Part shown: piece by piece, positions 54,490-63,108 of the stretch
Layout: each line of letters begins with the position of its first letter
How positions within the stretch are numbered: position 1 is the stretch's first letter
Origin: Dactylorhiza incarnata
Taxonomy: Eukaryota; Streptophyta; Magnoliopsida; Asparagales; Orchidaceae
Direction of reading: 5' to 3'
Length of the DNA: 64,000 bases
NCBI GenBank assembly: GCA_033032865.1
Contig: JAWHQI010000121.1
Span: 2,418,001-2,482,000 of the forward strand
Program-made: the position numbers and the translations under genes
The notes under the pieces: model-generated
The model's database searches: none
The model's input: the letters and a program-made list of their open reading frames with translations, nothing else
Told to the model about the DNA's origin: nothing

Positions 54490-55710
54490 CTCTGCTCCGC
54501 GGATGACAACATGTCCACCTCGCTCCTCAAGAAGCCAAGCTCTCCCTCCAGGCGGAATATCTCACCTTGCGCCCTTGATAACTGGCGAAGGGCATCCTGA
54601 GCAAGCGCCTTGTTGCCTCCACATTCCTCTTGCAGCTTCTCAACCTCCGATCAGGTCGAAGAAATGTCCAACTCCAGTTGTCGGATGTGGGCAGTGTCAC
54701 GATCCCTCTTCTTTTTGGAATCAGAGCGCTCTTCGCTGCGCTCATTTCCTCCTGAAGAACGAAGTAGGCATCCTTAATACCCATGTAGCAATCATTCCAT
54801 GTATGAGCCACACTGTTTAAAACACAGGTCTGCAAAGAAAATGAACAATTAGAACATATAAACAGGAAAGCAAAAGCCAGGATAAAGGCAGTCACACTTA
54901 CCGCAGAAGTCATCGCCTGAAGAGAAGAAGAGAATCGTCTCGCCATCGTCAAAGGAGGAGGTGACGCTAAATCTTCCTGCGGGACTTGACTGACAGCAGG
55001 AGAGGCTAGGATCTCAACCTCCAGATCAGCTGCAATCACTCCAACCTCACGGGTGCTAAGCCCGGCCTCATGATCATGGCTCCTTAGCGCAGGAGGAGTA
55101 CGCCCCAAACCAGTGCTCCCATTTTTTAAAACAATCTTCCTCTTCTTACCACGGACCACGGGAACGGAAGCCGCACGCTCGGCATCCCAAGAAATCCCCT
55201 CTGAAAGTAACCCGCTCTCCTCCAAACTGCTAGCAACACAATACAGGGCTTTCGCCAACCCTTCTCTATCCGGAAAGCCAGAAATGGGAAAGAAGTTGTT
55301 CTCTCGGCCCGTCTGCCGATGTCAACGGCCAGGAAGATCTCTCCGAAGCTCAGGCAACTCGCAATGGTTCTGAATGTACCCGTAAAGGGTATCACCATGG
55401 CAGTAATCATTCTTCTCTCAAAAATGGAACCACCTTTTGTTGCTGCAAATCTCGACACGACCACCTGGATCAATGAAGACTTCACACCAATCCATGAAAA
55501 TCTCCACAGTAAATCGCGTGTCATGCTCCCGGAAGGAGGAAAGTGGAACCCGGACTTCAAACAACTCTCTGAAAGAGTTATGAAGCCGGTCGGAGGATTC
55601 TGAGCGCGCTCCTCCTCCCGAGAAATCTTCACCTCGACGCTCGAGGGCAACCCCAAGCGCTTCCGCCACATATCGATTCGCGCGCTATCAAGGGTGGAGC
55701 GCAGTCGCAT
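54490..55710 (-). pseudogene. Decayed antisense ORF of the Tat element (transposase_28-like)
   Basis: Opposite in sense to gag. From ATG 55,710 the frame to about 55,300 contains PPTGFITLSESCLKSGFHFP and FERRM, resembling the 'putative gypsy type transposon' domain (PF04195) found in extra ORFs of Tat-type elements. The frame then shifts: 55,270-54,902 reads GLAKALYCVASSLEESGLLS and a basic RGKKRKIVLKN. A 72-bp intron follows (54,830-54,901). The next exon (TCVLNSVAHTWNDCYMGIKD) shifts again near 54,740 into a Leu/Glu-rich, coiled-coil-like tail (SEVEKLQEECGGNKALAQDA) to about 54,500. The function of such ORFs is unknown. Domain naming is from memory; confirm with a profile search. Confidence 0.65.
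54830..54901 (-). other. Predicted 72-bp intron in the antisense ORF
   Basis: On the minus strand the donor is GTAAGTGTGAC after TCTGCG and the acceptor is TTTTCTTTGCAG before ACCTGT, with a pyrimidine-rich AT-rich body. Length is divisible by three, phase 0. If unspliced it encodes a hydrophobic run (AFILAFAFLFICSNC) that would look like a false membrane segment. Confidence 0.7.
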
Positions 55711-55849
55711 CGGCCTCGATTGGCCGCTCTGTTTTGAAGCCGGAAACAGTAAAGGAAAACATATTTCAGTAAGCGCACCTAGCGAAAGCCGTGCGACGAT
55801 TTGCTAAGGAAACACGTACACCCCAGGGAGTGAAGAGAACAAACGTGCA

Positions 55850-56560
55850 CGCTTCAGTCGAACTCCGTCAACCGGCACTCGACTACGCACGACTGGTCGG
55901 GAACACCAGCCAAATGCCAGGCCATCCATGAGGCCCGCACGCCGACCAAGAGCCGGTCGGGCACCAACAGGCCGTCGGCAGTCCACATGCATGCCTCCCA
56001 CACCGCGACCGAACTCCGGTCGCGCGCGCACGTGGCCTGTGCCCCCGGCCAAGCAGCGACCGCGCGCTGGCCAAGTGCCTGCCGCGCGCTAGCAGGTCGT
56101 CGCCCGTGTCGGCCACATGCTGGACAGGCCGCCTCCGTGCGCCGGCCGCACTCCGGTCGGGCACCGGTCGTGTGCAGGCTGGCCACAGGCGCGCCGCCCA
56201 GGCACCATCCGCACACCCCCATGTTGGGCATTGGGCGGGCACCGGTCACACCCGCGCTGCCCACGCACCGGCTGAACCTCGGTCGTGCTCGTAGCCCGCG
56301 CATCAGTCGAGCACCGACCATGTGCGTAGCCCCCGTACCAAGCGGGCATCGGCCGGGCACCAGCCGTGCGCGCAGCCCGCGCACCGGTCGGGTACTGGTC
56401 GTGCACATAACCCGTGAGCTGGCCGGCCACGCGCCGGTCGGCCATATGTCTGCCGCCCGCACCACGGTCGAGCACGATCAGCAGAGCAATGACCGCTCGC
56501 ACCACTCCCAACCTTCGGCACATGTGTTCCGCCCGCACTCTGGCCGAGCGCCTTGGCTCG
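55850..56560. repeat. GC-rich degenerate repeat field
   Basis: Dominated by variants of GCCGGTCGGGCACCGGTCG and GCGCGCACCGG, with no fixed unit length. Frames stay open on both strands (up to 203 codons) because stops are rare in such sequence; none resembles a protein. It lies between the antisense ORF and the polypurine tract. Confidence 0.75.
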
Positions 56561-56713
56561 ACCACTCTCCCTCTTTTCTCTATTTTTCATGAAAATTGAA
56601 AAATGCTTACCTCCGACATGATGTAACTCATCTCATGCACGCAAAATCTCCATGTCGCCACGAAGAAGACGATGAAACCTCCAAACTCATTCAAGCAACA
56701 AGTTGGACTTTGA

Positions 56714-56729
56714 AGGTTTGGGGGGCAAA
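56714..56729 (+). other. Tat polypurine tract
   Basis: AAGGTTTGGGGGGCAAA directly precedes the 3' LTR start TGATGTG at 56,730. Confidence 0.75.
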
Positions 56730-57329
56730 TGATGTGTACACATATTTTTATACGATTCCTCGGGGTGCGTTTAGCCATGTCCCCACTACAAGTAGGGGTT
56801 TGCACAGAAAACCGAAAACCGACCTGAACCAACCCAATCTGAACCAAATTTGGACCGAACCGATCAGTTCGGCTCGGTTTCGGTTCAGGGGGGCTGAAAA
56901 CCGAGCCTATTCGGTTCGGGTTCGGTTTATAGGGTCGGTAAACTGAGAAAACCGAACCGATTATAAGTTTGGACTTGGAGTTTGTCCCGTCGGATGAAAG
57001 CATGAGGTTGTGAGCATTGAGTTTGAAGTTGAACCCGAAATAATGAGACTATGTAATATCTCTTATCTTATCTTATCATAAGCTTGTAACAATTTGTAAC
57101 GACCCAGAAGCCGACGTCCGATCGGGACAACGCCCACCGATCTAGCCTCCATTGGCCTCGCTACCGGGCTGCAGCCCAAGCACCCCAACCCCTCTACAGC
57201 TCATTGGAGGATTGTTGGTGGCCACAACCTCCCTTTGATGAGAAGTGATCCAGTTAAGCGCCCCTACATGGACTTCCTAGGAGGTCACCCAGCTAAAGCA
57301 CCCCAACCCCTCTCCAGCCTACAGGCAAG

Positions 57330-57486
57330 TTGTCGGGCTATTTGCATCGAAGACACTGATGTCAAGCGGCTGCGAAATAAACTGATCAGGATGGTCAAAG
57401 TTCGCTGGAACAATTACGGTCGGTAGGAGCTTTCATGGGAGCGTGAGCAAACCATGCTTGACGAGTTTCCCGAATTGTTCCGTTGA
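57330..57486 (+). pseudogene. pol: Chromovirus pol C-terminus
   Basis: Reads DVKRLRNKLIRMVKVRWNNY, a stop, then ELSWEREQTMLDEFPELF and a final stop. This is the conserved V-K-V-x-W...A-T-W-E-x-E...Y-P-x-L-F tail (chromodomain end) of Del/Tekay polyproteins. Everything upstream is missing. Confidence 0.8.
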
Positions 57487-57567
57487 GGTACAAGTTATAT
57501 TTTGTATCTTTTTGTTTCTTTCCAGTGTTAAAATTTCGGGACGAAATTTCTTTAAGGGGGAGAGAAT

Positions 57568-59420
57568 TGTAAGACCTCAGGTTTCAAGTGCACTGAATTC
57601 AAATAGTGGTGAAGTTTGAGAGCAAGCGTCAGGCGTTAGGGATACCACCAAGCGTTAGAGTTCGAGAAGACTTTGGCGTGTCGAGGGGATCGAAGGTCGA
57701 TCGACGAGATCGCAGACCGATCGACGGGTCGACGGGACCGTAGCCCGATCGACGGGACCGCAGCTCGCTCGACGGGACCATAGGTCGATTGGCGTTAGAG
57801 CTAACGCAGGCGTTAGTTTCCCGTCGATTTACTTAAGCGGCTGTGGATAAGTTCGGCCACTGCCTTAGGGCTAACGCCAGGCATTGGTGCTAGCGCCGGC
57901 GTTAGCTAAGAAAATATATAAGGCATCCAAGTTCAGTTTCCCTTCTAAAGTCTGATTTCAGTCTCTTTCCTAAGGCAAGGAAGTCGAGATCAGAAGGAAG
58001 GAGGTCACTTGGAGCTAGTTGTTCGTTGTGCCGAGGGCAATTCTTTGGAGGAGACTGCTTGCGTGCTTGCGCCATCGATTGAATCCATGGAGAGAAAGCT
58101 GGTTCAGTAAATTCCAACCGGTGAAATCTCAGTTCCATGGCACCAAAACGAGCAACAAGGGTAACGATTCTCCTCCTTCATCTCTGGACATGTTAGTCCT
58201 TTGATTTGCATAGTAGCATGCAGATTTCCACTAATTAGTGGATAGGTTTCTGCCGACGGATCGATCTTATCCCCGTAAAAAATTTCATATAGAGTTCAGA
58301 ATTGAAGTACGGACATAGGCATGTTGTGTGAAGCCCATCTGGACAGGTTCGTCTGGATTGGTGATGTTGATTGCACTCCGGAGAAGACTCCGAGTATGGA
58401 TGCTTGTTTTCAGGTTCTGGGTGTTTTGATGTGCTGCAAGGAGTTCTAGAGATGATCTCCAGAAAATACCCGAAAGAGATAACAGAATTGTGTTCTGTTA
58501 GTTAACGCCAGGCGTTAGAGCTAACGTCGGCGGTAACGCCAGTGACACTTGATGTCGCGTGGTTGCTTAGAATCGCATGTGGCTGTGCTAAGACCCTATG
58601 AGGTTGTCGCACTGAGATCGGGCAGAGGTGAAAGCTTACCCGCATCGTGCAGAGTTGATCACGATGATTGAGCACGGGACTAGCTGATCCGAACCCATCC
58701 ACAGTGGTGGTGAAGAGGTCGCCCCTCGGTGCACCAGACTATGGAAGAGTGCCAGAAAATGTTGGTGTGTACGACCTAGCTCAAACTGAACATCCAAGTT
58801 GAAAAAGGACTTGTGGATGTCGTGCCTTGAGAGCACAATACGTGTGGCTTGGAGTCGACGTATGTTGTGGATGTTTCTATGCGGTGCTTAGACGCACCTG
58901 TGAAATATATGCTGCTATTACTTGCTTGTAGGGAAGGAGCACCACCGCCCCGGGCATGGGGTGGGTCGTTATAATCTAGGTCAGCTAAAGCTGACCGGTT
59001 ACTTATTTTCCCACCTCTTGGTGGATTGTGACTTACAGGTCCTGGCGAGATGAGCGGGAAATAGCGGGTTGGAGCCCCAGCTGTTGAGCTTTGCTGCCCC
59101 TCAAAGGCCAAAGTGTTTTGTTTACTGTTTTTCATGTGTGGTCGGCCTGCATGTCGATGTTTGGAAGCCACTTTTGATGTAAACATTTTTATAAACAAAC
59201 TTTGTTGTATTTTCATTCCGAGTTGTTAAAGTGGACAAGTGTTGAACTGGTTTTACCTTAATTAAATAAATGCTTCCGTTGTGTGACTCTGTGTGCTGGA
59301 ATAATTTTTGTATAAACTATTTAAAACTAATTAAGTAACGCGCTCTTCTGTTCGTTTAATATGACGTGGGGTCCCGCCCGGACCTACTGTTATATTCTAT
59401 GTAATAGGGAGGGTGTTACA
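57568..59420 (+). repeat. Chromovirus 3' LTR, 1,853 bp
   Basis: Holds two motif families: GATCGACGGGACCGCAG-type repeats (57,695-57,790) and GCGTTAG/CTAACGC pairs (57,620-57,660, 57,790-57,830, 57,870-57,910 and 58,500-58,540). No coding. Confidence 0.8.
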
Positions 59421-60156
59421 CAATTACCCGAGCATAAACGAATAAATTAAATATGTTGTACTTATTGATTTTTATTTTAAACTAATAATTCAACTTATTG
59501 TATTAATTATACTAGTTAATCTAAATATTATTGTGTTTTTTGAATTTCCCTTCAATGTTGATGAACTGCTTTCTAGATTTACTTTTAGAAAAGCACTTGG
59601 CCAAACATTAAAAATTATTTTGAGAGAATATGCTTTAGGTTTACCGAAAAACAAACCGATGTTAAAAAACCGAACCGATCCATTTCGGTTCGATTTCAGT
59701 TTTGGGTGTGTAAAAATCGAGCCTATTCAGTTGTTTTCAGTTTTACCTAAAACCGAACCGAACTGCTTGCAGGTCTAACTACAAGAGTGGAGTTAGTAGA
59801 GTCACGCTAGGCCCCATGACAAGGGGAGTGGGGAAGAAACCACCACAATCATCGCGCGTCGTCGTCCGCATATGCGACAACAAGGCATCACCCCGCTGCG
59901 CGCCTTCATGTACGACCGAAGTCACGTAACCGCACCCTACTAAGGAGGTGTGGCTAAGCGCGCCCACACGGTGGGGTGCGTCTGGAGCCGCACCCCTATG
60001 GGGGTGTGGCCAAGCCTACCCTATGGGGAGCAACTGGCTCCGTTCCCCCCTCGGGGGTGCTGCTGAAATGCAAACACCCTCCTTTTTTAGGAGGGTGCGC
60101 CCTCCCGTCTTGGGGGATGCGGTCTCGAGCAGGCGCGCCCTTATCATACGCAATCA

Positions 60157-60576
60157 TGTGGGAGGTCCAGCAACGCCCCCGGTGTTGCGGCACTATTCGA
60201 AGCAGAAGGGTGTGTCCCCTGTGGGCCTAACAGGTCGCCCCATGGATCTGCCTTGGGATAGCCAGCTCTATAAAGGTTTGGTAGTGCCTTCCCCAACAGT
60301 CCAGGCTTTTAGGAGAGTTGATAGCATCGATTCCCTACAAGTGGTATCAGAGAGGATCACGGGTTCGAAACCCCGGGGTCGTTTAGGGGGGATTGTTGGA
60401 GGTCCAGCAATGCTCCCGGTGTTGCGGCACTATTCGAAGGAGAAGGGTGTGTCCCCTGTGGGCCTAACTGGTCGCCCCGTGGATCTGCCTTGGGATAGCC
60501 AGCTCTATAAAGGTTTGGTAGCGCCTTCCCCAACAGTTCGGGCTTTTGGGAGAGTTGGTAGCGTCGATTCCCTACA
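60157..60576 (+). mobile_element. TRIM: 420-bp miniature LTR retrotransposon
   Basis: Two 183-bp LTRs (60,157-60,339 and 60,394-60,576; TGTGGGAGGTCC/TGTTGGAGGTCC...TTCCCTACA) enclose only 54 bp. Target duplication AATCA at 60,152-60,156 and 60,577-60,581; the Tat 5' LTR retains the empty site near 51,330. The interior has a primer-binding site TGGTATCAGAGAGG (60,342-60,355) and a polypurine tract TTTAGGGGGGAT. Between them is GGGTTCGAAACCCC, which matches a tRNA T-arm or B-box. No protein is encoded, as is normal for TRIMs. Confidence 0.95.
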
Positions 60577-61039
60577 AATCATGTCATTGGCTTTTCGCCC
60601 GCAAAACAAGCTAAGCGCTTCCGCACTCATCGCGCGCTCAGAGCGCTCCCGTATTTGTTGCGCGCTCAAGCCGCTTCCGCATTCATCGCGCGCTCAGAAC
60701 ACCTTCGTGTTCTCAACGCTCGTGACAGTTAACCTTTCCTAATTTTCTAGATTTCAGGTCCTGTTTACTACGCTCAACGCCATCAACGAAGATGCCCGAA
60801 TTGACCAAATTGCCCGGGGGGCAAGACAGGAATATCCAAAAAGTGGTGATCTGTGTGCTCTGAATTGACAAACGTGATTCGTTAGTCACGTGGTTACGGT
60901 GATTACAACGTCGAAATTACCATGGTACCCCTGCCCAAGGCTATAAAAGGAGCACATGACCTTCATTTCAAGGGAACTTGTCTTCGACGCCCAAGAGAGC
61001 TCCTTCGAAGATTTCCTTGGAATTCTCCTTCGGCGCTTG

Positions 61040-61185
61040 AAGATCTCCTTCGATCTTCGAAGGTCTCCTTCGAGCCTTCGAAGGTCTCCTTCGAGCCTTC
61101 GAAGGTCTCCTTCGAGCCTTCGAAGGTCTCCTTCGAGCCTTCGAAGGTCTCCTTCGAGCCTTCGAAGGTCTCCTTCGTGCCTTCG
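61040..61185. repeat. 21-bp minisatellite in the Tat 3' LTR
   Basis: Seven head-to-tail units AAGGTCTCCTTCGAGCCTTCG, the first diverged and six nearly identical from 61,060. The unit contains the palindrome CTTCGAAG and the inverted pair GAAGG/CCTTC. The partner LTR has about four diverged units, so the array expanded here. Confidence 0.92.
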
Positions 61186-61397
61186 AAGATCTTCCTTCGC
61201 TTTGGAAGGTTGTCTTCGAAGCGGGTTGGTAATTCTTCAAGCTACGAAAGGAGACTCGAGAATCTCACTTCTGTTCCTAAAAAAGTACTTAGTCTCTCGG
61301 GAGGTGGTCTGTCACCCTCGAGGTTCTCTCTCTCCACCATTGTAACGAGCAGAGGCCTGTCGCGCTCGAGTTATCAGATTTTTATTGTAATGAATCA

Positions 61398-61413
61398 GAA
61401 GATAGTGGAGTTT
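61398..61413. repeat. LINE target duplication, left copy
   Basis: GAAGATAGTGGAGTTT, repeated exactly at 62,485-62,500. The Tat 5' LTR has it once (52,110-52,125). Confidence 0.93.
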
Positions 61414-62484
61414 TCTTTTGGAAAAGTGCATATAGCATGAAATTAAAAACAAAAAAGGAAAACAAAGCTACATCATGTCATCCAAGTCTGCACGAACAAG
61501 CTCGGCAAACTCGGTCTGAGTGCTATCAACATCTAGCCATAAAAAGTTTCCCCGTAGGGCAAAATGAGCACAGAAATCAACAACTTTGTTGGTCTCACGA
61601 CCAATATGTTGGAATCGGAGCTGCGGGAAGCCGCTCAGAAAAGAGAAGTCTTCCTCACCATCCACCGTCACGCTCCAGTCGCCTCGTCACAACCCAGCAA
61701 CACAACTGTCCATAAGGGTCAAACAGTCACCCTCCACAATAGCCCCGCGCACCCCATATAAAGATGGCGGGATAAGATCCTTGAGAGACAAGACGACCAC
61801 CAGCTCCACTCCCCCAGGATCCCAGTGCAAAAACGAGGACCCAGCAGCAAAGATGAGAGCACCCCCGGTCATCACGGGCCACCATCCCAAGCCCAGCAAG
61901 CTCGGACGAGGAGAGAGAACCATCCACATTGAACTTTATCCATCCAGGGGGCGCGGGGGGGGGGGGGGGGGGGGGGGGGGGGACCAAAAGAGTGGTGTCG
62001 ACAGCCTGTGAGGTTGGGTGGTGCCCCAGTGCCCCTGGAGTGGTAGAGTTCGCATAATGGAGAGGTTCTCAACAATGATCGTCGCCATGACAGTAAAGGA
62101 CGCCACCTCGCCACTGTGGACCTTGGCGTTGCGGCCACGCCAGGCTTGGTACACCGCACAACAAAATACCCTCGCTGTACCGAGCGCGCCGGCAGAGGCA
62201 GAGGAGAGATGCTCCCGCGCAGTCTCCCAACTGGAGTAGGAGGGCATACTGTATCCCCAATGCAGAAGAGCGGCCTGAATGGCTGACAGACAACAGCAGT
62301 CCGAGACCAGATGGTCCCGGGTCTCCTCAGACGTGCAGCCCCAAGGACATCCCCGCTCAGCAGTAAGACCCCGACGGGCAAGCCACGCCCGGGTGGGTAT
62401 CACATCCCACAGGAGCCTCCACCAAAACATCCACTCCCGCGGATGAAGCTCAGCTTCCGAAGCCAGCTAAAGTCCGTACAAGCC
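61414..62484 (-). mobile_element. 5'-truncated LINE (L1-type)
   Basis: A 16-bp exact target duplication and a minus-strand non-LTR protein end: the zf-RVT segment (about 62,430-62,200; FWWRLLWDVIPTRAWLARRG, CPWGCTSEETRDHLVSDC) and a plant LINE RNase H domain (WIKFNVDGSLSSSELAGLG, VEGDCLTLMDSC, HIGRETNKVVDFCAHFA, about 61,950-61,480) ending DLDDMM. RNase H is split over frames, and a 28-base homopolymer (61,955-61,982) separates it from the zinc domain. Only a weak A-rich tail is seen at the 3' end (61,414 side). Confidence 0.9.
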
Positions 62485-62677
62485 GAAGATAGTGGAGTTT
62501 GGTCGGCACAACACCGACCGTGTGGTGTTTTCACTCTTTTCGGATTTTCCACGATAAAAAGTCTTCTTGTCATTTGTTAACTCTCTTATTGACTGTTTGC
62601 GCGCTCGACTTGCTCGTGAGCTAAGGGAGTTCAATTCGACCGGTCTACCAGGACGTCGAGTGACCCGCAACAAAATT

Positions 62678-62926
62678 AATTAACTATTTTGCATAATTAA
62701 AATACAATAATCATAGAAAAGTGAACATGTTAGTTTTGGAGTGATGTCAATCCTCCAACTTCGATCATTTGCATCAACCAAAAAAAATGGAAAATTAATA
62801 TTGAATTTTTGCCTATACAAATAATATTATAAGAAATGGACATGAGGTCTGCTGCCTTGAGCACAGGAGGAGGCGAAGCCGAAGACCTGAAGAGGCGAAG
62901 CCGTTGTCCTACGGAGGAGTAATTTT
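62678..62926. other. Flank right of the Tat element, no gene seen
   Basis: AT-rich except for AGGCGAAGCCG repeated at 62,869 and 62,893. No coding pattern. Confidence 0.6.
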
Positions 62927-63108
62927 TAGGTACAAGTAGCGTGCACAGAGCTGTGCACGCAACTTAACAGTTACAGCCGTAATTTACAAGTAAAATATAA
63001 ATTACGGCTGTAACCTGAAATTATGCTGTAACATTAATGTAATTACGGATGTAACTGTTAAGTAGCGTGCACAGCTCTGTGCACGCTACTTGTACCTAAA
63101 AATTACTC
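62927..63108. mobile_element. 182-bp inverted-repeat MITE
   Basis: Ends GAGTAATTTTTAGGTACAAG and its inverted complement, with about 70-bp arms continuing through TAGCGTGCACAG and ACTTAACAGTTACA. Each arm also contains a self-complementary CGTGCACAGAGCTGTGCACG. The centre is TTACGGCTGTAAC-like. No certain target duplication, so the superfamily is open. Confidence 0.85.

Larger units (their letters stand above)
57095..59420 (+). mobile_element. Chromovirus-type gypsy fragment (Del/Tekay-like) inside hAT
   Basis: Target duplication CAATT at 57,090-57,094 and 59,421-59,425. The right part is a normal 3' end: the pol C-terminus, the tract TTTAAGGGGGAGAGAAT, and an LTR 57,568-59,420 (TGTAAGACCTCAGG...GGGTGTTACA, 1,853 bp). 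The left part (57,095-57,320) starts TGTAACGACCCAGAAG and does not match the 3' LTR start, so the 5' side is rearranged or belongs to a different element. Confidence 0.8.
56793..59777. mobile_element. Non-autonomous hAT element
   Basis: 8-bp target duplication ACTACAAG at 56,785-56,792 and 59,778-59,785. Imperfect terminal inverted repeats: TAGGGGTTTGCACAG left, TAGACCTGCAAGCAG right. Subterminal zones are packed with CCGAACCG/CGGTTCGG motifs, the kind of sites hAT transposases bind. No transposase is present; without the inner insertion the element is about 650 bp. The empty site survives in the Tat 5' LTR at 25,815-25,830. Confidence 0.92.
18190..62672 (+). mobile_element. Tat-lineage Ty3/gypsy element carrying all nested insertions
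   Basis: The 5' LTR starts TGATGTGCACACAT (18,190) and the 3' LTR starts TGATGTGTACACAT (56,730). The 3' LTR ends CCCGCAACA at 62,672. AAATT flanks the whole (18,185-18,189 and 62,673-62,677). The 5' LTR is in three pieces: 18,190-18,232, 25,806-26,100 and 51,258-52,295, about 1.38 kb in total. The 3' LTR without its own insertions is about 1.44 kb. The interior (52,296-56,729) is only 4.4 kb and lacks reverse transcriptase, RNase H and integrase, so the element was non-autonomous or deleted. Tat assignment rests on gag motifs and an antisense ORF. Confidence 0.85.
56730..62672 (+). repeat. Tat 3' LTR with three insertions
   Basis: LTR sequence is at 56,730-56,792, 59,786-60,156, 60,582-61,413 and 62,501-62,672 (about 1.44 kb). 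TATA box TATAAAAGG is at 60,942-60,950. It is split by a hAT element, a TRIM and a LINE. It ends CCCGCAACA, then AAATT. Confidence 0.93.

Noticed and set aside
54527..55258. Predicted membrane protein in the antisense ORF
   Set aside because: The hydrophobic run AFILAFAFLFICSNC falls exactly within a GTAAGT...TTGCAG intron, so it is most likely not translated.
55854..56592. Long ORFs on both strands (up to 203 codons)
   Set aside because: They arise from a GC-rich degenerate repeat with few stop codons; several frames are open at once and the translations are low-complexity Arg/Pro/Ala/Gly.
60340..60393. A tRNA gene in the TRIM interior
   Set aside because: Only a T-arm-like GGGTTCGAAACCCC is present; there is no acceptor stem, D-arm or anticodon arm.
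60956..61345. Repetitive LRRSPSS / PSKVSFE proteins
   Set aside because: These are translations of the 21-bp minisatellite in an LTR; frames on both strands are open because the unit is a multiple of three.
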